64,000 bases of DNA from an uncultured Bacteroidales bacterium (lineage in GTDB: Bacteria > Bacteroidota > Bacteroidia > Bacteroidales > UBA932). How positions within the stretch are numbered: position 1 is the stretch's first letter; each line of letters begins with the position of its first letter. Positions 52,630 to 60,632 of the stretch are shown one piece after another. The notes under the pieces are model-generated. The model was given only the letters and a program-made list of their open reading frames with translations. It searched no databases and was not told the DNA's origin. The position numbers and the translations under genes were made by a program. The stretch covers positions 1 to 64,000 of the forward strand of contig ONKO01000011.1 of assembly GCA_900318445.1 (NCBI GenBank), in the 5' to 3' direction.

Positions 52630-53915
52630 TGCGTAGCCTTGCGGTGGCGGGAGAACAGGCGCTGCGGCAGTTCCATGGCAAAGACAATTCCAAGAACAAT
52701 GGCAATGGCCACTTTCACGGCCATGAATCCGCTGTGCATACCCAGGTCAAACTGACTGGAAGTAAGGTAGTAAGAGAACCAGAACACGCCGGCGCCGGGC
52801 ACCAGGGTAAAGATGCCGCACACGATGAACACCTGCGCCGGGCAGCGGTTGGGAACGGCCGCAAAGCGGGACAGGATGCAGATGATGAGGGCGGCGCCGA
52901 GGGATGCTACGGGGGCTGTGAGAGAGGCAAAGCGCACCAGCATGAGATAGACCATCCAGCCGGCTACGCCAATGATGCCCGAAGACAGGTAGTGCTCCCG
53001 GTCCACCCCATATATTATGGTAAAGCCCAGCGTGCCCACGAAGGCCGCGACTGCCTGCCAGAAGAAGCCGGCGGTCTCGGGGTTGGCCGTCACGCCCGTG
53101 AGCTTGATGAATTCCCCAAACAGCGCGCTGTCCAGCATGAAGGCCACCGACACGCCCAGGGCAATGCACACAAAGCCCAGCATGGCGTCGGTCAGGCGTG
53201 TGAGGCCGGCCAGGTAGTCGGAGTTGGCGAGGTCCCTGACGCCATTGGTGAAAGGCACACCGGGAATAAGGGGCATTACTGCGCCAATGACAATGTCGCT
53301 GAGGCTGGTGCCAAGGCCCAGGCGCCAGCACAGGATGGAGACAAGGGTAGCCACAAAAGCATTGGACACGCCCGCCACGATACGGGACATGTAGCGGGAA
53401 CTCACGAAGAAGATGTACAGGTACAGGATGAGTCCGGCAATGGCTGCTGCCGCACAGTCCTCGAAGCCGCCGCCGAACACGGCCGAGAATGCCGCCGCGC
53501 TCAAGGAAGTGGCGACGAGCTGTTCCCAGAAGGGTTTGACCGGCATTTTCTTAATCTGCTCCAGGCGTTCCCGGGCCTCATCCAGATTGCACCGGCCGGC
53601 CGAAATGTCGTAGCTGAGACGGTTGACGGCCGTAACGCGGGAGAACTGCGTGGCCCGGATGGGAATAAAGGCCACGTTGGCGTAGGTAGAAGCCTGGCCG
53701 CCGGCCTTGTGCACTTTCTCGGCCTTGCCGGAAGTGAAGATGCCGTTGGAAAGGATGAAAAAATGACCGGAGCTCACACCGAAATGGGTGGAAATCCGGT
53801 TCATGATATCTTCTACGCGGGAAAGTTCCGCACCGTTTTCGAGGAGGATGTGGCCGGCCTCGGAGGCTACCTCCAAGACCTCGGCAAAATCGGGGATCTG
53901 TTCGTTCTGTTCCAC
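52626..53915 (-). CDS. Threonine/serine exporter family (ThrE) membrane protein
   Basis: 429 residues from GTG 53915. The soluble N-terminal region (about 1-110) holds ENGAELSRVEDIMNRI, then come about ten TM helices in two parts (DUF1212 / ThrE and DUF3815 / ThrE_2): LSAAAFSAVFGGG, AVMPLIPGVPFTNGVRDLANSDY (conserved PGxP), LVPGAGVFWFSYYL. Fused ThrE-type proteins export small amino acids. The GTG lies 4 nt after the -7 box TACTTTTG (53920-53927, - strand), implying a leaderless mRNA. Confidence 0.85.
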   Translation of the reverse strand: MEQNEQIPDFAEVLEVASEAGHILLENGAELSRVEDIMNRISTHFGVSSGHFFILSNGIFTSGKAEKVHKAGGQASTYANVAFIPIRATQFSRVTAVNRLSYDISAGRCNLDEARERLEQIKKMPVKPFWEQLVATSLSAAAFSAVFGGGFEDCAAAAIAGLILYLYIFFVSSRYMSRIVAGVSNAFVATLVSILCWRLGLGTSLSDIVIGAVMPLIPGVPFTNGVRDLANSDYLAGLTRLTDAMLGFVCIALGVSVAFMLDSALFGEFIKLTGVTANPETAGFFWQAVAAFVGTLGFTIIYGVDREHYLSSGIIGVAGWMVYLMLVRFASLTAPVASLGAALIICILSRFAAVPNRCPAQVFIVCGIFTLVPGAGVFWFSYYLTSSQFDLGMHSGFMAVKVAIAIVLGIVFAMELPQRLFSRHRKATH

Positions 53916-53919
53916 GGTG

Positions 53920-53948
53920 CAAAAGTACACAAAAAATTCGTATTTTTG
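53920..53948. promoter_or_regulatory. Compact divergent promoter, thrE-like / mutY
   Basis: TACTTTTG on the - strand (53920-53927) and TATTTTTG on the + strand (53941-53948) face away from each other across 13 nt. In both directions the GTG start lies exactly 4 nt beyond the box. Confidence 0.65.
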
Positions 53949-53952
53949 CGCC

Positions 53953-55026
53953 GTGAACGCATTTACCCGGAACATTCTTTTATGGTACTCGGAAAACGGG
54001 CGGGACCTTCCCTGGCGCCGTACCCGGGATCCGTATGCCGTCTGGCTCAGTGAGATTATCCTGCAGCAGACGCGCATCGCACAGGGAACGGCCTACTGGC
54101 ACCGTTTCATGGAGCGGTTCCCCACGGTGGAGCAGCTGGCCGGTGCCTCCGAGGACGAGGTGTTAAGGCTCTGGGAAGGCCTGGGCTACTATTCGCGCGC
54201 CCGGAATCTCCATGCCGCCGCCAAACAGATTGTTGCCGCCGGCGGGTTCCCCACCACCCTGGAAGGCATCAAGGCGCTGAAAGGCGTGGGTGATTACACG
54301 GCTGCCGCCATCGGGTCCATCTGCTTCGGACTTCCCGCCGCCGTCGTGGACGGCAATGTGTATCGGGTGCTGGCGCGCTATTTTGGCCTTGCCACCCCCG
54401 TTGGCACCACCGAGGCCAAGAAAGAATTCACCGCGCTGGCCCAGCAGCTGTTACCGGAAGAAGACCCCGCCGCCTTCAACCAGGGCATGATGGATTTTGG
54501 CGCCATGCAGTGCACGCCGCAGAGCCCGGGCTGCCTCACCTGCCCCCTTCAGAGCACCTGCAATGCCTTCCGCACCGGCCGCATCGCGCTCCTCCCCGTC
54601 AAAAAAGCGCCCGTAGCCGTGCAGGAACGCCACTTTGACTATATTTACGTGCGCTGTAACGGCTACACCGCCATCCGGCGCCGCGGCCCCGGTGACATCT
54701 GGCAAGGGCTGTATGAGCCGGTGGTGATGGAGCGCGAAAGTTCATCTATGCGCGCGGGCGTTGCGATGGCCAAAGAAAAATGGTTTTTCGGGCCCCTCCC
54801 CGAAAAATATTTTTCTTCGGCCGGTGGCCAGGCAGAACCAAAATTAATCAAAAAAGGCGTGAAGCACCAGCTCACGCACCGTACTTTGATTGTAGATTTC
54901 TACGTTTGGGAAACATCGGCCCGTCCTTCCCTTCCTGACGGCTACATCTGGATCCCCGAAACCACCCTTGACACCTACGCCAAGCCCCGACTTTTCGAAC
55001 TTCTCCTGGAGGCCGTACGATCTTAA
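53953..55026 (+). CDS. mutY: A/G-specific adenine glycosylase MutY
   Basis: 357 residues from GTG 53953; the residues NAFTRNILLWYSENGRDLPWRRTRDPYAVWLSEIILQQTR align with the normal MutY N-terminus. LKGVGDYTAAAIGSICFG is the HhH, VDGNVYRVLAR carries the catalytic Asp, and CTPQSPGCLTCPLQSTC is the CX6CX2CX5C iron-sulfur cluster. The C-terminal domain recognises 8-oxoG. It contains a repeat-derived insertion (about residues 263-294, GVAMAKEKWFFGPLPEKYFS). The final codons, including the TAA, belong to a 94-bp repeat. Confidence 0.93.
   Translation: MNAFTRNILLWYSENGRDLPWRRTRDPYAVWLSEIILQQTRIAQGTAYWHRFMERFPTVEQLAGASEDEVLRLWEGLGYYSRARNLHAAAKQIVAAGGFPTTLEGIKALKGVGDYTAAAIGSICFGLPAAVVDGNVYRVLARYFGLATPVGTTEAKKEFTALAQQLLPEEDPAAFNQGMMDFGAMQCTPQSPGCLTCPLQSTCNAFRTGRIALLPVKKAPVAVQERHFDYIYVRCNGYTAIRRRGPGDIWQGLYEPVVMERESSSMRAGVAMAKEKWFFGPLPEKYFSSAGGQAEPKLIKKGVKHQLTHRTLIVDFYVWETSARPSLPDGYIWIPETTLDTYAKPRLFELLLEAVRS
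54768..54822. repeat. In-frame palindromic element, copy 2 (in mutY)
   Basis: A 55-nt palindrome with arms ggccaaagaaaaat (54768-54781) and atttttcttcggcc (54809-54822), one mismatch, and inner arms tttttcggg/cccgaaaaa. The flank gcgcgggcgttgcgat precedes it. Relative to the gene it is in the opposite orientation to the other three copies, yet still open. The 27-nt module is absent. Confidence 0.93.
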
Positions 55027-55110
55027 GCGTAATTCGCGGCAAATCCTGCTTTAGATCGTCAGTGCTTACGATCTAAAGCATCTTTTCCGGCAAATCCTGC
55101 TTAAGATTGT
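55017..55110. repeat. 94-bp two-hairpin element, copy 1
   Basis: Modular structure 12-19-12-8-12-19-12: two hairpin units with arms of the type acgatcttaagc/gcttaagatcgt, separated by 8 nt. It lies exactly between convergent mutY and the YgjP-like gene; both stop codons and the last residues of each protein are within it. A second copy, inverted, is at 57883-57976. Confidence 0.95.
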
Positions 55111-55537
55111 AAACGGTTCCGGTTGCCGTTATCTTATACCCCTTCAACTCCTTCTCCAGGGCCCGGTGTCCGGGGCATACACTTTCCAAAAGGGCATGGA
55201 ACGGCTTGCCGTGGTTCATGTAACGGAGGTGGCACAGCTCGTGGAGCATGACGTAATCGGCCAGGTGTGCGGGAAGCGCCACCAGCCGGAGGTTCAGGTT
55301 GATATTGCCAAGGGATGAGCAGCTGCCCCAGTTACTCACATTGTTCTTGATGAATACCTTATTATATATAAAGCCATGCTGCGCGGCCAGGGTCCGGAGG
55401 CGTGGCGGCAGCTCGGCCTTGGCCCGTACGCGGAGCGCTTCCACTTCTGCGTTCACCGGAGCCTTGCGGGGTTTCCGGCGGCGGGCGATGAGCGTAAAGA
55501 ATTTGCCGGTGATGGGATTGAAGAAAAGCCTACTCAT
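55073..55537 (-). CDS. YgjP-like metallopeptidase (DUF45/SprT-type)
   Basis: 154 residues from ATG 55537. WGSCSSLGNINLNLRLVALP and YVMLHELCHLRYMNHGKPFH, with the HExxH zinc motif and a third His, identify the YgjP/DUF45 family, zinc peptidases of unclear substrate. It is shorter than full YgjP (about 220-240) and lacks part of the N-terminal region. The last ten residues (KQDLPEKML end) are encoded by the 94-bp repeat. It overlaps the CNNM gene by 8 nt. Confidence 0.85.
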   Translation of the reverse strand: MSRLFFNPITGKFFTLIARRRKPRKAPVNAEVEALRVRAKAELPPRLRTLAAQHGFIYNKVFIKNNVSNWGSCSSLGNINLNLRLVALPAHLADYVMLHELCHLRYMNHGKPFHALLESVCPGHRALEKELKGYKITATGTVYNLKQDLPEKML

Positions 55538-56591
55538 CTTCTTCCTCGGGCAGGACAATCTGCTTGTACTGGTTCTTTCTCTTGAGCCAGCGTTCCTTGG
55601 CATACTGCTGCATGTCGGTGATGGTGTCGTTCTCGTCAATGATTTCCATGCCCAGGATGGTTTCCATGATGTCTTCCAGCGTAATGATGCCCTGGAAGCA
55701 GCCGTAGTCGTCTATGATGCAGGCAATCTGGTCACGGGTTTTGAGGAGGCTTTCCCAGATGTCTCCCACGGCGGTTTCCTCGTGGAAAGCGGCAATCTTA
55801 CGCTTGATGGACTTCAGGCGCATGTCAAACTTGTCCTCGGCCAGGTTCTCCAGGACATCGTAGCGCATGACATAGCCGGTAATGAATTCGGGAGAGTCCG
55901 AATAGACGGGAATGCGGGAGTTGTGGGAAAGGTCTTCCTGCTTGTAGAACTGCTTGAGCGTCATGCTCTCGGGCGCAATGGCCGCAACTACACGCGGAGT
56001 CATGACATCGTAGGCCTTGATGTCGTCCAGCTTGATGATGTTCTGGATGACCTTGTTCTCCGAGTTGTCCAGCACGCCTTCTTCCTCACCCATATTGGCC
56101 ATGGCGCTCACTTCCTCGCGGGAGATGCCAAGGTCGGGGTCTCCGCTCGTGATGGTGTCATGGATTTTATCCACCAGCCACACAATGGGAAAGAGGACGA
56201 ATACCAGCACCTTCATGATACGGGAGAGCCACAGAAGGCCTTTCCAGTGCGTTGTACCGATGGTTTTGGGAACAATCTCGGAGAAAACCAGGATAAGAAG
56301 CGTCATGGCGGCGCTGATGATTCCGAACCAATGGTCTCCGGAGAGCTGCGTAGCCTGATGGCCCACGGCAGCGGCACCCAGCGTGTTGGCAATGGTATTG
56401 AGAGACAGGATGGCAGACAGGGGGCGGTCCGGGTCCTGCTTATACTTCATGAAGAGGGCGGCGTTGCGGTCTCCCTCTTCTTCCTTCATGGAAATGTAGG
56501 AGATGGGGGTGGACATAAGCACCGACTCCAGCAATGAGCACAGAAAGGAAATGCCCATTGTGAGAAGTAAATAGATGATAAGAAGCGTCAT
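55530..56591 (-). CDS. CNNM/CorC-family (hemolysin-like) membrane protein with CBS domains
   Basis: 353 residues. A DUF21/CNNM membrane domain with three or four TM helices (LLIIYLLLTMGISFLCSLLES, then SAAMTLLILVFSEIVPKTIG with the family EIVPK motif) precedes a CBS pair (about residues 195-320; DVMTPRVVAAIAPES, CIIDDYGCFQGIITLEDIMETILG). These proteins move Mg2+ or Na+. ATG 56591 is chosen because the -7 box TAAATTTG (56609-56616, - strand) lies downstream of the alternative start at 56639. Confidence 0.9.
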   Translation of the reverse strand: MTLLIIYLLLTMGISFLCSLLESVLMSTPISYISMKEEEGDRNAALFMKYKQDPDRPLSAILSLNTIANTLGAAAVGHQATQLSGDHWFGIISAAMTLLILVFSEIVPKTIGTTHWKGLLWLSRIMKVLVFVLFPIVWLVDKIHDTITSGDPDLGISREEVSAMANMGEEEGVLDNSENKVIQNIIKLDDIKAYDVMTPRVVAAIAPESMTLKQFYKQEDLSHNSRIPVYSDSPEFITGYVMRYDVLENLAEDKFDMRLKSIKRKIAAFHEETAVGDIWESLLKTRDQIACIIDDYGCFQGIITLEDIMETILGMEIIDENDTITDMQQYAKERWLKRKNQYKQIVLPEEEDE

Positions 56592-56608
56592 AAATATGTA
56601 ATATCCGA

Positions 56609-56636
56609 CAAATTTACCAAATTTTCCGTAAATTTG
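56609..56636. promoter_or_regulatory. Compact divergent promoter, CNNM gene / serB
   Basis: TAAATTTG on the - strand (56609-56616) and TAAATTTG on the + strand (56629-56636) are 12 nt apart and face outward. The serB ATG at 56643 lies 6 nt beyond its box. Confidence 0.6.
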
Positions 56637-56642
56637 CATACT

Positions 56643-57872
56643 ATGAACATGGAACAGATCTTAATTCGCATTTCCGGCAAAGACCGCGTAGGCCTTACGG
56701 CCGAGGTCATGGCCATTCTGGCCCGGTACGACGCCCAGATCCTGGACATCGGCCAGGCCGACATCCACAGTACCCTGTCGCTGGGCATCCTCATCCGAAT
56801 AGACGACAAAGCGTCGGGGCAGGTGATGAAGGAACTCCTGTTCAAAGCCACCGAGATTGGGGTGAACATCGGCTTCGAGCCCATCACCGACGACGAATAC
56901 GAGGCCTGGGCCGGCCGCCAGGGCAAGAACCGCTACATCCTTACGGTCATCGGCCGCAGCCTCAGTGCCGGGCAAATCCAGTCGGCCGCAGAGATCGTCG
57001 CCCGCCACGGCCTCAACATCGATGCCATCAAACGCCTCACCGGCCGCATGAGCGTCAAGCACCCGGAACGGAATGTCCGCGCCTGCGTGGAATTCTCCAT
57101 CCGGGGCACGCTGGAAGACAAACGCGCCTTCCAGAAGGAGCTCATGGCCCTTTCCTCCGACAGCGGCATGGATTTCTCCTTCCAGAAGGACGACATGTAC
57201 CGCCGTATGCGCCGGCTCATCTGCTTTGATATGGACTCCACGCTCATCCAGGCCGAGTGCATCGATGAGCTCGCCCGCCGTCATGGCGTATATGACAAAG
57301 TTGCGGCCATCACCGAGCGCGCCATGCGGGGAGAGATCGATTTCAAAGAGAGCTTCACCGAGCGCGTGGCACTCCTCAAGGGCCTTGACGTTTCCGTCAT
57401 GCGGGACATCGCCGAGAATCTGCCCATTACCGAAGGCACCGACCGCCTTATGAGCGTTCTCAAGACCTGCGGCTACAAGATTGCCATCCTCAGCGGCGGA
57501 TTCACTTTCTTTGGAGAGTACCTGCAGCGCAAATACGGCATTGACTACATCTATGCCAACGAACTGGAAATCGGAGAGGACGGCAAGCTCACCGGCCGCT
57601 ATGTGGGAGACGTCGTGGACGGCCGCCGCAAGGCAGACCTCCTCAAGCTCATCGCCCAGACAGAGAAGGTGAACATTGCCCAGACCATTGCCGTAGGAGA
57701 CGGTGCCAACGACCTTCCCATGCTGCTGGAAGCCGGCCTGGGCATCGCGTTCCATGCCAAACCGCGCGTGAAGGAAACCGCCCGCCAGAGCCTGAGCACC
57801 ATCGGCCTGGACGGCGTGCTCTACTTCCTGGGCTTCAAGGACAGCCACCTGGGAGAGCAAGGCCGGCTTTAA
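56643..57872 (+). CDS. serB: Phosphoserine phosphatase with N-terminal ACT domains
   Basis: 409 residues (an alternative ATG is two codons later). Two ACT domains: EQILIRISGKDRVGLTAEVMAIL and a second from YILTVIGRSLSAGQIQSAAEIV. HAD phosphatase motifs: CFDMDSTLIQAECIDELA (DxDxT), AILSGGFTFFGEYLQ, and VGDGANDLPMLLEAGLGIAFHAKP. This is the last step of serine synthesis; the ACT domains suggest serine feedback. A 94-bp repeat begins 11 nt after the stop. Confidence 0.95.
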   Translation: MNMEQILIRISGKDRVGLTAEVMAILARYDAQILDIGQADIHSTLSLGILIRIDDKASGQVMKELLFKATEIGVNIGFEPITDDEYEAWAGRQGKNRYILTVIGRSLSAGQIQSAAEIVARHGLNIDAIKRLTGRMSVKHPERNVRACVEFSIRGTLEDKRAFQKELMALSSDSGMDFSFQKDDMYRRMRRLICFDMDSTLIQAECIDELARRHGVYDKVAAITERAMRGEIDFKESFTERVALLKGLDVSVMRDIAENLPITEGTDRLMSVLKTCGYKIAILSGGFTFFGEYLQRKYGIDYIYANELEIGEDGKLTGRYVGDVVDGRRKADLLKLIAQTEKVNIAQTIAVGDGANDLPMLLEAGLGIAFHAKPRVKETARQSLSTIGLDGVLYFLGFKDSHLGEQGRL

Positions 57873-57882
57873 CGCCGCCCCG

Positions 57883-57976
57883 ACGATCTTAAGCAGGATT
57901 TACGGCAAATTACGCTTTTGTTCGTCAGCACTGACGATCTTAAGCAGGATTTACGGCAAATTACGCTTAAGATCGT
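57883..57976. repeat. 94-bp two-hairpin element, copy 2
   Basis: Same 12-19-12-8-12-19-12 layout as copy 1, opposite orientation. Unit arms are acgatcttaagc and gcttaagatcgt; both 19-nt loops are aggatttacggcaaattac. The linker region cgtcagcactgacg is itself palindromic. It is placed between serB and the flavoprotein gene. Confidence 0.95.
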
Positions 57977-57990
57977 AAAACACAGAATTA

Positions 57991-59316
57991 ATGAAGAGAA
58001 TTGCCATCATCGGAGCCGGAGCGGCGGGGTGCTACTGCGCCGCGCAGCTTCGTCAGATGAAGGCCGATGCTGAGATCACCGTCTTTGAAGCGGGGAGCAA
58101 ACCGCTCGCCAAAGTAGCCATCACCGGCGGCGGAAGGTGCAACCTCACCAACGATTTCGAAGGAATCAGGAGCCTGGCCGATGCCTACCCGCGGGGCGAA
58201 CGCCTCATGAAACGCGCCCTCAAGGCCTTCTCGCAGCACGACACCATCTCCTGGTTCACCGCCCAGGGCGTTCCCTGCGTCCTGCAAGACGATCACTGCT
58301 GGTTTCCGCAGTCGCAGGATGCCATGGACGTTGTCCGGGCACTCCTCAGGGCCATGAAGGGGGTTGACCTTAGACTCAATACTAAAGTTGTAAGTATCTC
58401 TTGTCATTCTGAGCGAAGCAATCCCGCTGGGCCATCGGCCGAAGGAATTTATTTTTCGGGCTTGCGCCCGAAAAACCAAATTCCTTCGGCCATCGCAACG
58501 CCCGCGCGCGCCTGTCATTATGAGCCTTCCTTCTGTCATTCTGAGCGAAGCGAAGAATCTACGGGTTATCTTGTCAATGGCGAGCCGTTCGATGCGGTGG
58601 TGGTGACAACGGGCGGGGCGCAGCGGTTTCCGTTTCTGGAGGGGCTGGGGCTGGAGATGGTGGAGCCGGTGCCGTCGCTGTTTACGTTCAATGTGCCGGA
58701 CAAGGGTCTCAGGGCGCTGATGGGCCTGGTGGTGGAGGCACAAGTGGGGCTGCAGGGCACGGCGTTCAAGGCGGAGGGGCCGCTGCTCATTACCGACTGG
58801 GGGCTCAGCGGGCCGGCGGCGCTCAAGTTGTCGTCGTATGCGGCACGGTATCTGGCAGAAAACGGGTATCAGGGAACGGTGGGCATCAACTGGCTCAGCG
58901 CCAACGAGGGCGAGGTGCGGGCACGGCTGCAGGAGGCATCGGCCCGGAATCCGCAGAAGCAGATGTCCAACACGCCCCTGCTGCAACAGCGGCTGTGGGA
59001 GCACCTGGTTCAAAGGGCGGGCCTCAGGCCGGATATCCGCTGGGCGGAGCTCGGGAGCAAGGGGCTCAACCGGCTCACGGCGGTGCTCACCAACGACACG
59101 TACCCGGTGAGCGGCAAGAGCAAGTTCCGGGAGGAGTTTGTTACGGCGGGCGGCGTTGCGCTGTCGCAGCTGGACCTGGGAACGCTGGAGTGCAAGACGC
59201 ATCCCGGCCTCTATTTTGCCGGCGAGGTGCTGGACGTGGACGCCATTACCGGCGGGTTCAACCTGCAGGCGGCGTGGAGTACGGCTTTTTTATGTGCAAA
59301 AGCGCTTGCTAAATAA
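57991..59316 (+). CDS. BaiN/HI0933-family FAD-dependent oxidoreductase
   Basis: 441 residues. IAIIGAGAAGCYCAAQL (FAD Rossmann), KVAITGGGRCNLTND (family signature) and the C-terminal GLYFAGEVLDVDAITGGFNLQAAWSTAFLCAKAL are diagnostic for the HI0933/YhiN/BaiN family, flavoproteins of mostly unknown substrate. Residues about 138-190 are an in-frame repeat insertion, CHSERSNPAGPSAEGIYFSG..., ending CHSERSEES, inserted within the middle domain after the strand ending LNTKVVSI. The rest of the fold appears intact. Confidence 0.9.
   Translation: MKRIAIIGAGAAGCYCAAQLRQMKADAEITVFEAGSKPLAKVAITGGGRCNLTNDFEGIRSLADAYPRGERLMKRALKAFSQHDTISWFTAQGVPCVLQDDHCWFPQSQDAMDVVRALLRAMKGVDLRLNTKVVSISCHSERSNPAGPSAEGIYFSGLRPKNQIPSAIATPARACHYEPSFCHSERSEESTGYLVNGEPFDAVVVTTGGAQRFPFLEGLGLEMVEPVPSLFTFNVPDKGLRALMGLVVEAQVGLQGTAFKAEGPLLITDWGLSGPAALKLSSYAARYLAENGYQGTVGINWLSANEGEVRARLQEASARNPQKQMSNTPLLQQRLWEHLVQRAGLRPDIRWAELGSKGLNRLTAVLTNDTYPVSGKSKFREEFVTAGGVALSQLDLGTLECKTHPGLYFAGEVLDVDAITGGFNLQAAWSTAFLCAKALAK
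58402..58560. repeat. In-frame palindromic element, copy 3 (in flavoprotein gene)
   Basis: The longest copy: a partial 27-nt module (58402-58419), the 55-nt palindrome (58437-58491, arms perfect), the conserved flank catcgcaacgcccgcgcg, a degenerate module (58513) and a full 27-nt module (58534-58560). The + strand reads AEGIYFSGLRPKNQIPSAIA, the same peptide as copies 1 and 4. Confidence 0.95.
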
Positions 59317-59324
59317 AAAATGAT

Positions 59325-59376
59325 TATCTTTGCGCACGTAGAAACAAGCACTAAATCAATTTTTACCGTATCTTTG
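59325..59376 (+). promoter_or_regulatory. Two tandem -7 boxes before rmuC
   Basis: TATCTTTG occurs at 59325-59332 and again at 59369-59376. The second ends 5 nt before the rmuC ATG, so it would give a nearly leaderless mRNA; the first would give a leader of about 45 nt. Confidence 0.5.
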
Positions 59377-59381
59377 TACTT

Positions 59382-60632
59382 ATGGATACGGTAAATCTCA
59401 TCATCATAGTGGCTGCGGCAATCCTCATTGCCGTAGCCATTGTCGTTACGTGGCTCGTCATGCGCACGCGGCAGGTAAAGGCCTGCAACGCCCTGGAGAA
59501 CGAACTCATTGCCACTAAGGCTGCCCTCGAAAACGAGAAAAAACTGCACCAGCTGCAGCAGGAATCCTTTGACCGCCAGCTGGAACTGGTGAAAAGCCAG
59601 CTGTCGGCCCAGACGGAAAAGCTCCTCCAGCAGCGCGAGGAAGCCCTCCAGAAGAAGGCCGAAGAAACGTTCAAGAACATCGCCGGCCCGCTGGGGAAAG
59701 ACCTCAAAGCCATGCAGGAGAGTTTCGAGGCATCCAAACGCACGCAGGCCGAGGGCAACGCCACCCTCAAGACCGCCGTGGAGCAGGCCGTCAAGCACCT
59801 GCAGGACCAGACTTCCAGCATCGGCAGCAAGGCCGACAACCTGGCCCAGGCCCTCAAAGGCCAGAACAAGATGACCGGCATCTGGGGAGAGACCATTCTC
59901 TATAATATGCTGGTAGCCGAAGGCATGGAAGAAGGCCGCGACTTTGACCGCGAAGAAACGCTGCGGGACCAAAGCGGCGCCATCGTCCTTAACGAGGACA
60001 GCGGAAAACGCATGAGACCCGACTACATCCTCCACTACCCGGACAAAACCGAGGTCATCGTAGATGCCAAAACCTCCATGGAAGCGCTCTCGGACTGGTA
60101 TGCCACCGAAGACCCCGCCCAAAAGGAAGACGCCGCCCGCAGGAACCTCCAGGCTGTCCGGGCCCAGATCCGGGGCCTCTCCGGCAAACGCTATCAGGAT
60201 TACGTGCGGGACGGCTACAAGACGCTGGACTACGTCATTATGTTCATCCCCAACTACGGCTGCCTGCAGCTGGCCAAGACCCTGGCTCCCAACATTTTCC
60301 AGGAAGCCTACCAGCAGGGCGTCCTCCTCACCACAGAGGAAACCCTCATGCCGTTCCTCCGCATGATCCGCATCGCCTGGACCAACTACGACCAGGCCCG
60401 CAACCAGGAAAAGATTATCAAGGCCGCCCAGACCATGGTAGACCGCGTGGCCGACTTCGCGAAGGCGCACGCCGCCATGGGAGACAAGCTCCACGCCGCC
60501 CTAGAAGAATATGAAAAGGTAAGCGCCAAGATCAGTGATTCGGGGAATTCCATCCTCACGTCGGCCCGCCAGCTCATCAAGCTGGGCGTCCCGAAGAACC
60601 CTAAGAAACCGCTTCCGGACTCAGAAGAATAA
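59382..60632 (+). CDS. rmuC: DNA recombination protein RmuC
   Basis: 416 residues. One N-terminal TM helix (about 5-27), a long coiled coil (about 35-165), then the RmuC nuclease-like core: GIWGETILYNMLVAEGM, RPDYILHYPDKTEVIVDAKTSMEAL (PD-(D/E)xK-like D...DAK) and FIPNYGCLQLA. RmuC limits DNA inversions at repeats, of interest in a genome with many inverted repeats. Its 3' end overlaps the convergent heptose gene by 32 nt. Confidence 0.93.
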   Translation: MDTVNLIIIVAAAILIAVAIVVTWLVMRTRQVKACNALENELIATKAALENEKKLHQLQQESFDRQLELVKSQLSAQTEKLLQQREEALQKKAEETFKNIAGPLGKDLKAMQESFEASKRTQAEGNATLKTAVEQAVKHLQDQTSSIGSKADNLAQALKGQNKMTGIWGETILYNMLVAEGMEEGRDFDREETLRDQSGAIVLNEDSGKRMRPDYILHYPDKTEVIVDAKTSMEALSDWYATEDPAQKEDAARRNLQAVRAQIRGLSGKRYQDYVRDGYKTLDYVIMFIPNYGCLQLAKTLAPNIFQEAYQQGVLLTTEETLMPFLRMIRIAWTNYDQARNQEKIIKAAQTMVDRVADFAKAHAAMGDKLHAALEEYEKVSAKISDSGNSILTSARQLIKLGVPKNPKKPLPDSEE

